From assembly GCA_902797705.1 (NCBI GenBank), contig CADBTX010000102.1, positions 1-23,298 of the forward strand: DNA of 23,298 nucleotides, given 5' to 3'. Shown in pieces: positions 7,936-15,217 of the stretch. Within the stretch, counting starts at the first letter, position 1. Every line of letters starts with the position of its first letter. The position numbers and the translations under genes are program-made. Under the pieces are notes generated by a model that was given only the letters and a program-made list of their open reading frames with translations, searched no databases and was not told where the DNA came from. This DNA comes from an uncultured Lachnospiraceae bacterium. Its GTDB lineage: Bacteria; Bacillota; Clostridia; Lachnospirales; Lachnospiraceae.

Positions 7936-8793
7936 ATGAGTAACAGGGCAAAGGGCATCATCTGTATACTGGCTGCGGCGTTCGGCTTTTCTCTTATGAC
8001 CTTTTTTGTAAGGATATCAGGGAATATTCCGACCATGGAAAAAGCCTTTTTCAGAAATGCTGTCGCCGCCATAGTATCCGTCTTCCTTATAATAAGAACA
8101 GGTGGGGGTTTTCATATCCAAAAGGGCTGTGGTACAGATATCTTTTTCAGATGCCTTTTTGGCACCACGGGGCTCATCGCGAATTTCTACGCCATAGACA
8201 GGCTCAATATCGCAGATGCCAACATGCTGAACAAGCTTTCCCCCTTCTTTGCCATTCTTCTCTCCATTCCCATATTGAATGAAAAGCCGAAGTTCAGGGA
8301 TATACTTGCGGTGGTCCTGGCTTTTTCGGGCGCCATGCTCATAGTCAGGCCTTCAGGAAGCAATATGCAGCTTGTTCCCGCGCTTATCGGGCTGTACGGA
8401 GGCTTCGGAGCGGGAACCGCCTATGTCTTTGTGCGTAAGCTTGGTAAAAAGGGAGAGAGGACTCCGATGATCGTCCTTTGTTTTTCCCTGTTTTCAACCT
8501 TTGTTACGATACCTTTTATCATTATGGACTTTGTTCCGCTGGAGCCGTGGCAGCTTGGCTGTCTGCTCCTTGCCGGGCTTTCCGCCACTCTGGGGCAGTT
8601 TGGCATCACCAACGCCTATAAGTTTGCCCCTGCTAAAGAGATCTCGGTATTTGACTACACCCAGGTGGTCTTTGCGGCGATCCTTGGGATACTGTTCCTG
8701 GGAGAGATCCCTACGGCACTGTCCGTTGCGGGATATATCATCATCATCGGAGTGGCGGTATTCAGGTGGAGAGCGGAACTGAAGGAAGCATAA
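7936..8793 (+). CDS. EamA/DMT family transporter
   Basis: 285 residues, about ten hydrophobic segments arranged as two EamA repeats (roughly 5-130 and 145-280). Typical signatures are FxxxxxFFRN in TM2 (KAFFRNAVAA), the end of repeat one (NEKPKFRDILAVVLAFSGAMLIV) and the equivalent end of repeat two (LGEIPTALSVAGYIIIIGVAVF). Family knowledge: DMT proteins in the cytoplasmic membrane export or import amino acids, nucleobases or other metabolites; the substrate is not deducible. Start: ATG at 7936 after AAGGGA; a GTG immediately before it is also in frame. Only nine bases separate it from the DUF3737 gene. It is the last gene of the operon, followed by a clear intrinsic terminator. Confidence 0.9.
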   Translation: MSNRAKGIICILAAAFGFSLMTFFVRISGNIPTMEKAFFRNAVAAIVSVFLIIRTGGGFHIQKGCGTDIFFRCLFGTTGLIANFYAIDRLNIADANMLNKLSPFFAILLSIPILNEKPKFRDILAVVLAFSGAMLIVRPSGSNMQLVPALIGLYGGFGAGTAYVFVRKLGKKGERTPMIVLCFSLFSTFVTIPFIIMDFVPLEPWQLGCLLLAGLSATLGQFGITNAYKFAPAKEISVFDYTQVVFAAILGILFLGEIPTALSVAGYIIIIGVAVFRWRAELKEA

Positions 8794-8800
8794 TTTTTTT

Positions 8801-8829
8801 AAATCCCCTCTTGACGGGAGGGGATTTTT
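8801..8829 (+). terminator. Intrinsic terminator of the transporter operon
   Basis: AAATCCCCTC (8801-8810) pairs perfectly with GAGGGGATTT (8818-8827) around a seven-base loop, followed by a T run to 8829. It begins seven bases after the EamA stop codon. Confidence 0.85.
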
Positions 8830-8837
8830 GATATACT
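8811..8837 (+). promoter_or_regulatory. Promoter of the GntR-ABC operon, inside the terminator
   Basis: TTGACG (8811-8816, 5 of 6) forms the loop of the upstream terminator. After 15 bases comes TATACT (8832-8837, 5 of 6) preceded by an extended -10 TG (8829-8830). The short spacer is offset by the extended -10. Transcription would start near 8844, inside the palindromic repeats. Confidence 0.55.
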
Positions 8838-8841
8838 ATGT

Positions 8842-8860
8842 GTACTAGTAGTACTAGTAC
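8842..8860. promoter_or_regulatory. Probable operator of the GntR/YtrA-type regulator
   Basis: Two tandem copies of GTACTAGTA (8842-8850 and 8851-8859), each holding the perfect palindrome TACTAGTA; the second copy extends to the ten-base palindrome GTACTAGTAC (8851-8860). The element covers the expected transcription start of the GntR operon, the usual place for an autorepressor site. Binding by the adjacent regulator is inferred. Confidence 0.6.
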
Positions 8861-8880
8861 AGTTACAATGCAGTTGCAAT
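8860..8880. repeat. Imperfect 10-base direct repeat in the GntR leader
   Basis: CAGTTACAAT (8860-8869) and CAGTTGCAAT (8871-8880) differ at one base and are 11 bases apart, one helical turn. They directly follow the palindromic operator. They may be a second operator or accessory site; function unknown. Confidence 0.45.
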
Positions 8881-8909
8881 ATCGTTTTTGACCGAGGAGA
8901 AGAAAGGAT

Positions 8910-9308
8910 ATGACGCTTATTGACTGGCGGGACAGCCGCCCAATTTACGAACAGATCGTAGACAGGATAAAACACCTGATACTTCTGGACGTTCTCCGGC
9001 CCGGAGAACAGCTTCCGTCGGTAAGGAGCCTGGCTATGGAAAACGGAACGAATCCGAATACGGTGCAAAAAGCCTATGCAGAGCTGGAACGGCAGGGTGT
9101 TACCTACACCGTCAGGGGACGGGGAGTCTTCGTTTCCGAAACCGGCGTTCTGAAGGACAGGAAGAAAAATGAACTGATCGACAGTACCGTTCAGATCTTT
9201 AAGGAAGGAGAGGATCTGAATATCAGCCACAGGGAGATATATGAAGAGGCTGTGGCCCGTCTTAAGGGAGATGATCTTTCCGGAAAGAAGGCAGGAGAGA
9301 ATGATTAA
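8910..9308 (+). CDS. GntR family transcriptional regulator, YtrA subfamily
   Basis: 132 residues. A winged helix-turn-helix domain spans 10-76 (PIYEQIVDRIKHLI..., LPSVRSLAMENGTNPNTVQKAYAELE, then the wing YTVRGRGVFV). Only about 50 residues follow, too few for the large ligand domains of FadR/HutC/MocR regulators but typical of the YtrA subfamily, which dimerises through a short C-terminal helix region. YtrA-type repressors normally control an adjacent ABC transporter operon, often induced by envelope stress or cell-wall antibiotics. Here the ABC ATPase overlaps it by eight bases. GAGGAG (8894-8899) serves as the ribosome site. Likely autorepresses through the palindromes just upstream. Confidence 0.92.
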   Translation: MTLIDWRDSRPIYEQIVDRIKHLILLDVLRPGEQLPSVRSLAMENGTNPNTVQKAYAELERQGVTYTVRGRGVFVSETGVLKDRKKNELIDSTVQIFKEGEDLNISHREIYEEAVARLKGDDLSGKKAGEND

Positions 9309-10206
9309 GATTGAGAATATTACTAAAACCTTCGGGGAAACAAAGGCGGTGAACAACGCTTCACTAACAATAAAAGAGGGAGAAGTATTCGGACTTATCG
9401 GTACGAACGGCGCCGGGAAATCAACCCTTATGAGGATGATGACAGGGATCCTGAGACCGGACATGGGAAGCATCCTTATAGATGATGATCCGGTTTACGA
9501 CAGGCCGGACGTGAAGGAAAAGATATTTTTTATACCGGATGACGCCTACTTTTTCCCGAATGCCACTCCCGAGACGATGAGAGACTATTACGTTTCACAG
9601 TACCCCTCTTTTGACAGGGAGAGGTTCAATGAAATGCTTAAAGGCTTTAATCTGAGTCCCGTGAGAAAGGTTGCCGAATTCTCCAAGGGCATGAAGAAGC
9701 AGCTGTCTGTGCTCCTGGCGGTATCAAGCGGCGCAAAGTACATACTCTGTGATGAGACCTTTGACGGACTGGATCCGGTCATGAGACAGGGGATAAAGAG
9801 TATTTTCTCCAGCGATATGAACGACAAGGGGATAGTGCCGGTCATCGCCTCCCATAATTTAAGGGAACTTGAGGATATATGCGACCACATCGGCCTTCTC
9901 CATCAGGGAGGAGTCCTGCTGTCTGAAGACGTGACCAATATGAAGCTCAATCTTCAGAAGGTGCAGGTGGTGTTTAAGAGTGACGAGGACAGGGACAAAG
10001 CCATTGAAGGCCTGAATATCATTTTGTCGGAACAGAGAGGAAGGCTTAATACCTACACTATAAGAGGAGGGAGAGAAGAGATAGAATCTCATTTCAGAGG
10101 ATCGGAGACCGTATTCTTCGAGGTTCTGAAGCTTTCTCTTGAAGAGATATTTATCAGCGAAACGGAGGTAGTTGGATATGACATCCGGAAATTCATCCTT
10201 GGTTAA
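9301..10206 (+). CDS. ABC transporter ATP-binding protein (YtrB-like)
   Basis: 301 residues. Walker A is GTNGAGKST (34-42), the signature region is the degenerate FSKGMKKQL (127-135), Walker B is YILCDE (147-152) with the catalytic Glu present, and the switch His is in ASHNL (about 185). The Q-loop position reads FFIPDD rather than a classical Gln, as is common in YtrB-like ATPases. Residues 210-301 form a C-terminal extension of the type found in multidrug or bacitracin-like exporters. The ATG at 9301 with AGGAG just upstream is chosen; an in-frame ATG 60 bases earlier lies deep in the GntR gene and lacks a ribosome site. It should energise the large membrane protein encoded next. Confidence 0.9.
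   Translation: MIKIENITKTFGETKAVNNASLTIKEGEVFGLIGTNGAGKSTLMRMMTGILRPDMGSILIDDDPVYDRPDVKEKIFFIPDDAYFFPNATPETMRDYYVSQYPSFDRERFNEMLKGFNLSPVRKVAEFSKGMKKQLSVLLAVSSGAKYILCDETFDGLDPVMRQGIKSIFSSDMNDKGIVPVIASHNLRELEDICDHIGLLHQGGVLLSEDVTNMKLNLQKVQVVFKSDEDRDKAIEGLNIILSEQRGRLNTYTIRGGREEIESHFRGSETVFFEVLKLSLEEIFISETEVVGYDIRKFILG
10164..10168 (+). promoter_or_regulatory. Ribosome site fixing the permease start
   Basis: GGAGG lies nine bases before the ATG at 10178. An in-frame TTG at 10172 is too close to it. Confidence 0.65.
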
Positions 10207-12319
10207 ATTCATAAATGAACAGAGAGCAATGATCTGGAGAAGGCTTCCCCTTGCGGCTCTGGCAGTGCTTGTTTACTTTATCTATGATGTATTCGGGACA
10301 TTTATGGTACTGCAGATGCAGAGACTTGACATGTATTCCGAAACGCCCTTTGCGGTAAGGGGAGCGGAAGCGATCTCCAGCCTTATGGGAATAGGAGGAC
10401 TCTACGTCATGATCTCCTTTACCGGGGCCGTGCTGCTTGGGGTCACAGGTTTTTCCTTCCTGTATAAATCCCAGACAGTGGATTTCTATGAGAGCCGGCC
10501 CGAAAAAAGGAGTACACGTTTTGCCAACATAATGATAAACGGCTTCCTGATCTACATGATACCTTCGCTCCTTGGCATGGCAGCAAGCTTCCTTATTGCT
10601 GTAGTTAACGGATGCGCACCTTCCTGGCTTTTACTGGATATGGTTTTCGGGTGGCTTTTTAATTCCGTTATCTTCCTTGCGGCATTTGGCATGAGCACGC
10701 TTGCTTCACTGCTTACCGGAACCATTGTTACCGCAGGACTTATGAGCCTTTTCTTTTTCGGAGCTGAGGTTCTTGTACGCCTGACTATCATGGGATACAG
10801 GGCTGCATATTATGCCACCTTTGATGTTGAAAAGGGTGACGGCATCCTTTCAAATATTTATACTTTCCCCGTTTTTACCCATATCAAGGCGGTGATTGAT
10901 TACAAGTTTAAGGCACCGGATATGGGTCTTACGACAGAAACGATAATGGGAACGGCAATGAGCTGCCTTGGAGGCGCCGGTATCAACCTGCTTCTTTTTA
11001 TCGTGACAACCGTTTTAGCCTATATAACCTATCAGAAGAGAAAGTCGGAGGATGCGGGGAAGGCTGTTGTCTTTAAGTACCTTGAGGTTTTCATTAAGGT
11101 TTTTGCAGGGATCTTCTTCTCTCTGGATGCCGGACTTTTCATATTCTTCTTCTTTAGTGAAGACAGGGTGATGAGCACGGGACCTGTGATCGTTACCATT
11201 ATCATAGTTACTTTTGTAAGCTGCATCATCCTGGAGTCGATCTTTGCGATGAATGTGAGGATGGCGTTTAACAGGGCATACCAGATCCCGATCATCGCCG
11301 TTATCTCCATCGCCCTGCTCTTTATCTATAAGACAGGGATCACTGGCTATGATCACTATCTTCCTTCGGCAGATAAGGTTAAGACCTCTTATATAGTGAA
11401 TTATAGTTATAATTCCAACTATTATGATGAGTCGGAAGTATATTTGGCCACCAGGGAATTCGTGGAACGGAACATGTTCCTGACCGACACCGATCAGGTA
11501 CTTAAGCTTGCTGAAGTGGGAGAGGATGAGGCGATCTCTGTAAAACAGAACAACGTATATGATCCGGAGAACGGTGGTTATTGGGAAGCAGTGGTAGGAT
11601 GGAGATTAAATGACGGCCGGGAAGTTACAAGAGAGATTCTGATCCCGGAGGATGTGGATGCAGGTCTTATGGACAATATCGTGGGCAGCGAAGAATTTAT
11701 GAAGGGTGTGTATTTTCTGGATGACGTGATCCCGATCGTTGAAGGCACTAATAAGTCCGGAAAGAAGAGAACCTTTACTTTCAAGGTCAATACTGAGCAC
11801 GGATGCCTGGAAACAAGGGATGATGTGGTCAGGGAGTTCCTCGAAGCGTACAAGATTGATCTCAGGCAGCATTATAACTTCACACTGGCTTCCTATGAGA
11901 ATCCCGTGGGATATGCGGATCTCTATGACAACAGAAGCTATGATGTCTCATGGCCGATCTTCGCAAACTATGACCATACTATTGCCTTTCTTGAGTCAAA
12001 GGGACTCTGGGCAGGAGGCCTGATATCTCCCGATGAAGTGGAGATGATAATGATCGATAAGGGATACTATGATGAAGAGATCGATGAATACATCAGTGAC
12101 TCACAGGAGATCAGGGACAGGAATGAGATAAACGAGGTTATGAATAACTCGATGTCATCAACTTTCTACAGCGCATGGCAGAGAAACGACAATATGGAGT
12201 ACGGTGATTATTCTGTGGAAGTGCATCCAAAGGAAGGAGTACAGACGGAAGTGGCTTATAACGACGTCTATTACAGAACATTTTACAAGGGTAAGATCCC
12301 GGAATTCGTCATCAAATGA
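10178..12319 (+). CDS. Large ABC permease-like protein (DUF6449-type)
   Basis: 713 residues. The N-terminal half (to about residue 385) holds roughly ten hydrophobic segments, including the first at about 20-40 and a run around 290-385. The C-terminal 325 residues are polar, rich in Asp, Glu, Tyr and Asn, and lack membrane segments, starting near the YLPSADKV stretch; they probably form a domain on the outside. The arrangement resembles the permease partner in YtrA/YtrB operons and the DUF6449 proteins of Lachnospiraceae. It overlaps the ATPase gene by 29 bases, which argues for one complex. Possible role: export or sensing of an envelope-active compound (inference). The fused external domain is unusual compared with classical YtrC/YtrD subunits. 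Confidence 0.75.
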   Translation: MTSGNSSLVKFINEQRAMIWRRLPLAALAVLVYFIYDVFGTFMVLQMQRLDMYSETPFAVRGAEAISSLMGIGGLYVMISFTGAVLLGVTGFSFLYKSQTVDFYESRPEKRSTRFANIMINGFLIYMIPSLLGMAASFLIAVVNGCAPSWLLLDMVFGWLFNSVIFLAAFGMSTLASLLTGTIVTAGLMSLFFFGAEVLVRLTIMGYRAAYYATFDVEKGDGILSNIYTFPVFTHIKAVIDYKFKAPDMGLTTETIMGTAMSCLGGAGINLLLFIVTTVLAYITYQKRKSEDAGKAVVFKYLEVFIKVFAGIFFSLDAGLFIFFFFSEDRVMSTGPVIVTIIIVTFVSCIILESIFAMNVRMAFNRAYQIPIIAVISIALLFIYKTGITGYDHYLPSADKVKTSYIVNYSYNSNYYDESEVYLATREFVERNMFLTDTDQVLKLAEVGEDEAISVKQNNVYDPENGGYWEAVVGWRLNDGREVTREILIPEDVDAGLMDNIVGSEEFMKGVYFLDDVIPIVEGTNKSGKKRTFTFKVNTEHGCLETRDDVVREFLEAYKIDLRQHYNFTLASYENPVGYADLYDNRSYDVSWPIFANYDHTIAFLESKGLWAGGLISPDEVEMIMIDKGYYDEEIDEYISDSQEIRDRNEINEVMNNSMSSTFYSAWQRNDNMEYGDYSVEVHPKEGVQTEVAYNDVYYRTFYKGKIPEFVIK

Positions 12320-12338
12320 TGGTGACAGTAAATAGCAA

Positions 12339-12370
12339 CAGGAAAGGGGCAGCTTTTGCTGCCCCTCCTG
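12339..12370. terminator. Strong hairpin between convergent genes, possible terminator
   Basis: AGGGGCAGC (12345-12353) pairs perfectly with GCTGCCCCT (12358-12366) around a TTTT loop; CAGGA (12339-12343) and TCCTG (12366-12370) can extend it. It sits between the stops of the permease and CarD-like genes. No U run follows on either strand, so its termination strength is uncertain. Confidence 0.5.
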
Positions 12371-12394
12371 CTGTATCATAAGGAAAAAAGTGTA

Positions 12395-12898
12395 TCACTT
12401 GGATATCCTTGCTTTGATGAAATCCACCATGTTGTTTCCGCTTTCGATGCCGAGAGCGTAAGCCAGCTCTCCGTAGAGTGCGTGCTCGGCGGATTTAAGG
12501 AAATGCTCGTCCACTGTTGTGGCGGTGCGTCCCTTCTTTAAGCGCTCGTTCTTCCTTCTTAAGGTGGTCTTTATAAGACGCATGAGCTCCTTCGCATCAT
12601 TCTGTACAAGAGCCTGAGAATATGCGTTCTGGCGGTTCTTTTCGCTTTCAACGGATATTTCATCCAGCTCGTTATATGAATCAATGACATCGAGAGCTTC
12701 CTTCTCCGTAAGAGGATCCCTGAGTGATCCTTCTCCGGTGCCGACAGCCACATATACCTTGCTGGCGGGTGACTCGGTGGGGATAAGATAATAATACTTG
12801 ATATCATTGTCGCAGTCGGGAATATCGAGACTGGAAATATCAGTGATCTTACATAATCCGTCTACCTTATGAACAACATAATCTCCGGTTTTATACAT
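12395..12898 (-). CDS. CarD family transcriptional regulator
   Basis: 167 residues. The N-terminus (1-60: YKTGDYVVHKVDGLCKITDI..., YYYLIPTESPASKVYVAVG) is the CarD/TRCF RNA-polymerase-interacting domain, a Tudor-like fold that binds the beta subunit. The C-terminal part (70-167) is mostly helical and basic, with the EHFLKSAEHALYGELAYALG segment typical of the DNA-binding half. Family knowledge: CarD proteins stabilise the open promoter complex and act on many housekeeping promoters. A strong AAAGGAG ribosome site precedes the ATG. The gene is monocistronic by position, converging with the ABC operon and diverging from the metallo-hydrolase gene. The 210-base gap upstream is AT-rich and should hold both promoters; I see no clear -35 for this side. 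Confidence 0.88.
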   Translation of the reverse strand: MYKTGDYVVHKVDGLCKITDISSLDIPDCDNDIKYYYLIPTESPASKVYVAVGTGEGSLRDPLTEKEALDVIDSYNELDEISVESEKNRQNAYSQALVQNDAKELMRLIKTTLRRKNERLKKGRTATTVDEHFLKSAEHALYGELAYALGIESGNNMVDFIKARISK

Positions 12899-13072
12899 GA
12901 GAGCTCCTTTCTGAAAGATAGGATAACGGACGATCCGATATCCTTTGTAACCTAAATTAAACCGTGCAAATGAGATTTTAACACTTAAAAATCAAAAATG
13001 TAAGATATATTTTTCTACAAATTATATGCGGATTTTTTGGGCTTCTTTGATAAATATCCTCATGTGCCGGAC

Positions 13073-13101
13073 GTGACAATTCCTCTTTGATTTGGTAAAA
13101 T
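13073..13101 (+). promoter_or_regulatory. Sigma-A promoter giving a leaderless mRNA
   Basis: GTGACA (13073-13078, 5 of 6), exactly 17 bases, then TAAAAT (13096-13101, 5 of 6). The start of transcription should fall at about 13108-13109, the position of the ATG of the metallo-hydrolase. No ribosome site can be seen between promoter and ATG. Confidence 0.65.
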
Positions 13102-13108
13102 ATATGCT

Positions 13109-14719
13109 ATGTTGATCGAATTTATCGGGGCTGACCATGAAGTAACAGGCAGCTGCCACTATCTTAATGTAAACGGAAAGAACATCCTTGTTGATTATGG
13201 CATGGAGCAGGGACGGAAGCTGTACGAGAACGTGGATCTTCCGGTGCCTGCGGCAGAGATCGATTATATCCTTCTGACCCATGCCCATATCGATCACTCG
13301 GGGCTGCTTCCCCTTGCCTATAAAAAGGGCTTCAGGGGTCAGGTCTATGCCACCAATGCTACGGCAAAGCTCTGCAATATCATGCTCCGTGACAGTGCCC
13401 ATATACAGACCTTTGAGGCAGAGTGGAGAAACAGGAAAGCGAGACGTAATTCCAACATCGAATCCTTCGTTCCCCTGTATACCATGGAGGATGCGGACGG
13501 AGCCATAAGGCTTCTTCATCCCGTGGGATATAAGGAGATGGTGCATATCGCCGACGGCATAGACGTGAGGTTCACGGATGTGGGACATCTTCTGGGCTCT
13601 GCTGCCATAGAGCTTTTCCTTACGGAGGACGGGGTTTCAAGGAAGATCGTCTTTTCCGGGGATGTGGGAAATACGGATCAGCCCATTATCAAGGATCCTG
13701 AGGCTGTAGACGGCGCAGACTATGTGCTCATCGAATCCACCTACGGCGACAGGCTCCATTCCGAGGTGAAACCGGATTACGTCAAAGAGCTTTCCGAGGT
13801 TCTTAAACGCACCTTTGAAAGGGGCGGAAATGTGGTGATCCCCTCCTTTGCGGTGGGACGCACACAGGAGCTTCTGTATTTCATAAGGGAGATCAAGGAG
13901 CAGGGTCTCGTGGGAGGTTTTGAGGACTTCCCCGTATATGTGGATTCCCCTCTTGCAGTGGATGCCACCAGTATTTTCGGGAAGAGTTCCCTGGAGTGCT
14001 ATGACGAGGAGGCCACGGCACTGTTGAATAAGGGCATCAATCCTCTGTCCTTCACCAATCTGAACCTGTCAATAACACCTGATGATTCAAAAAATATAAA
14101 CTTTGATGATGAGCCAAAAGTCATTATCTCTGCTTCCGGAATGTGTGATGCGGGACGGATAAGGCATCATCTTAAGCATAATCTCTGGCGGAAGGAATCC
14201 ACCATTCTCTTCGTCGGATACCAGTCTGTAGGCACGCTGGGCCGGGCCCTCATTGAAGGCGCCAGGACCGTAAAGCTTTTCGGAGAAGAGATCTCCGTCA
14301 ATGCAGAGATAGGCATGTTGACGGGACTCAGCGGACATGCGGATCAGAAGGGGCTTATAAACTGGCTTACAGAGGGCTTTGATCCGGAAAAGACCAAAAA
14401 GGTCTTCATAGTTCACGGGGAAGACAAGGTAACGGACGGCTTTGCGGCACTGCTGAATAAGGAATACGGCTATAAGACCTATGCTCCTTACAGCGGTACC
14501 AAGTTCGATCTTCTGAAAAACGAGTTCGTTGAAGAGAAGAGCGGTGTGCAGGTTGTCAGGAAGACAGTTCACACCCGTATCAGTACTGTATTTGAAAGGC
14601 TTCTTTCTGCCGGCGAGCGTCTCATGGGCATCATAAAGAAGTATGAACACGGGGCAAATAAGGATATGGCCCGCTTTGCGGATCAGATCAACGCCCTGTC
14701 GGATAAATGGGAGAAATAA
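13109..14719 (+). CDS. MBL-fold beta-CASP metallo-hydrolase (probable RNase)
   Basis: 536 residues. The metallo-beta-lactamase zinc motif HAHIDHSG is at 58-65. Further metal or structural motifs are the GHLLGSAAIEL region (about 160), SGDVGN (about 189-194) and STYGDR. The beta-CASP part has IPSFAVGRTQELLY and SASGMCDAGRIRHHL, and the RMMBL-like end has GLSGHADQKGLINWL and KVFIVHGE. This order is that of CPSF73/Ysh1-like bacterial proteins, which cut RNA; family members are often annotated only as MBL-fold hydrolases. About 85 residues after the core form a helical tail. The N-terminus (MLIEFIGADHEVTGSCHYL) starts where the family normally does, supporting the ATG at 13109 although no ribosome site precedes it. 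First gene of a five-gene co-oriented block. Confidence 0.9.
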   Translation: MLIEFIGADHEVTGSCHYLNVNGKNILVDYGMEQGRKLYENVDLPVPAAEIDYILLTHAHIDHSGLLPLAYKKGFRGQVYATNATAKLCNIMLRDSAHIQTFEAEWRNRKARRNSNIESFVPLYTMEDADGAIRLLHPVGYKEMVHIADGIDVRFTDVGHLLGSAAIELFLTEDGVSRKIVFSGDVGNTDQPIIKDPEAVDGADYVLIESTYGDRLHSEVKPDYVKELSEVLKRTFERGGNVVIPSFAVGRTQELLYFIREIKEQGLVGGFEDFPVYVDSPLAVDATSIFGKSSLECYDEEATALLNKGINPLSFTNLNLSITPDDSKNINFDDEPKVIISASGMCDAGRIRHHLKHNLWRKESTILFVGYQSVGTLGRALIEGARTVKLFGEEISVNAEIGMLTGLSGHADQKGLINWLTEGFDPEKTKKVFIVHGEDKVTDGFAALLNKEYGYKTYAPYSGTKFDLLKNEFVEEKSGVQVVRKTVHTRISTVFERLLSAGERLMGIIKKYEHGANKDMARFADQINALSDKWEK

Positions 14720-14722
14720 CAA

Positions 14723-15211
14723 GTGATACTCATAGCTGCCGTTGATAAGAACTGGGGGATCGGAAAGGATAATGAGCTTCTGACCCACATCCCTGCGGAT
14801 CAGAGATTCTTCCGTGAGACCACCACCGGCAATGTGGTGGTGATGGGGAGAAGGACCCTGGAGAGCTTTCCCGGAGGAGAGCCTTTACGGAACAGGACAA
14901 ATATAGTCTTAACCCGTAACCTTTCTTATAAAAAAGAGGGTGTTATGGTATTTCATGATATGGATACCCTTCTTGAGGAATGCGGGAAATATCCCAAGGA
15001 TTCTGTTTTCTGTATCGGAGGGGCCTCCGTCTATAAGGAATTCCTTCCCTATTGCGACAAAGCTTTGATCACGAAGATCGACGAGGAATACGAGGCGGAT
15101 GCCTTTTTTCCGGATCTTGACAGCCTTCCTGAGTGGAAGATAACCTATACCAGCGAAGAACAGACCTATTTTGATCTGATCTATCATTTCGTAACATATG
15201 AAAAGGAGTAG
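14723..15211 (+). CDS. folA: Dihydrofolate reductase
   Basis: 162 residues. Typical features in order: the N-terminal strand ILIAAVDKNWGIGKDNELL (Met20-type loop with WGIG), the substrate helix with IPADQRFFRETT, the NADPH-binding MGRRTLESFPG, the second cofactor motif CIGGASVYKEFLPYCDKALITKI, and DAFFPDL near the end. It reduces dihydrofolate to tetrahydrofolate with NADPH in the cytosol. Length is normal for a bacterial type I enzyme. The start is GTG (14723), nine bases after GGGAG; no ATG fits. Only three bases separate it from the metallo-hydrolase stop, so translation is likely coupled. No thymidylate synthase gene is nearby. Confidence 0.93.
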   Translation: MILIAAVDKNWGIGKDNELLTHIPADQRFFRETTTGNVVVMGRRTLESFPGGEPLRNRTNIVLTRNLSYKKEGVMVFHDMDTLLEECGKYPKDSVFCIGGASVYKEFLPYCDKALITKIDEEYEADAFFPDLDSLPEWKITYTSEEQTYFDLIYHFVTYEKE

Positions 15212-15217
15212 ATATTT

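Noticed and set aside
8799..9473. 224-codon minus-strand open frame across the GntR gene and its promoter
   Set aside because: It would run through the terminator, promoter and operator and encodes nothing recognisable, whereas the GntR and ABC genes on the other strand have full motifs.
12932..12941. CCGATAT next to the CarD-like gene as a second SigD promoter
   Set aside because: No TAAA at 15 or 16 bases upstream on the plus strand, and no match on the minus strand.
14087..14788. 233-codon minus-strand open frame over the metallo-hydrolase
   Set aside because: It overlaps two clearly motif-bearing genes and has no family features of its own.
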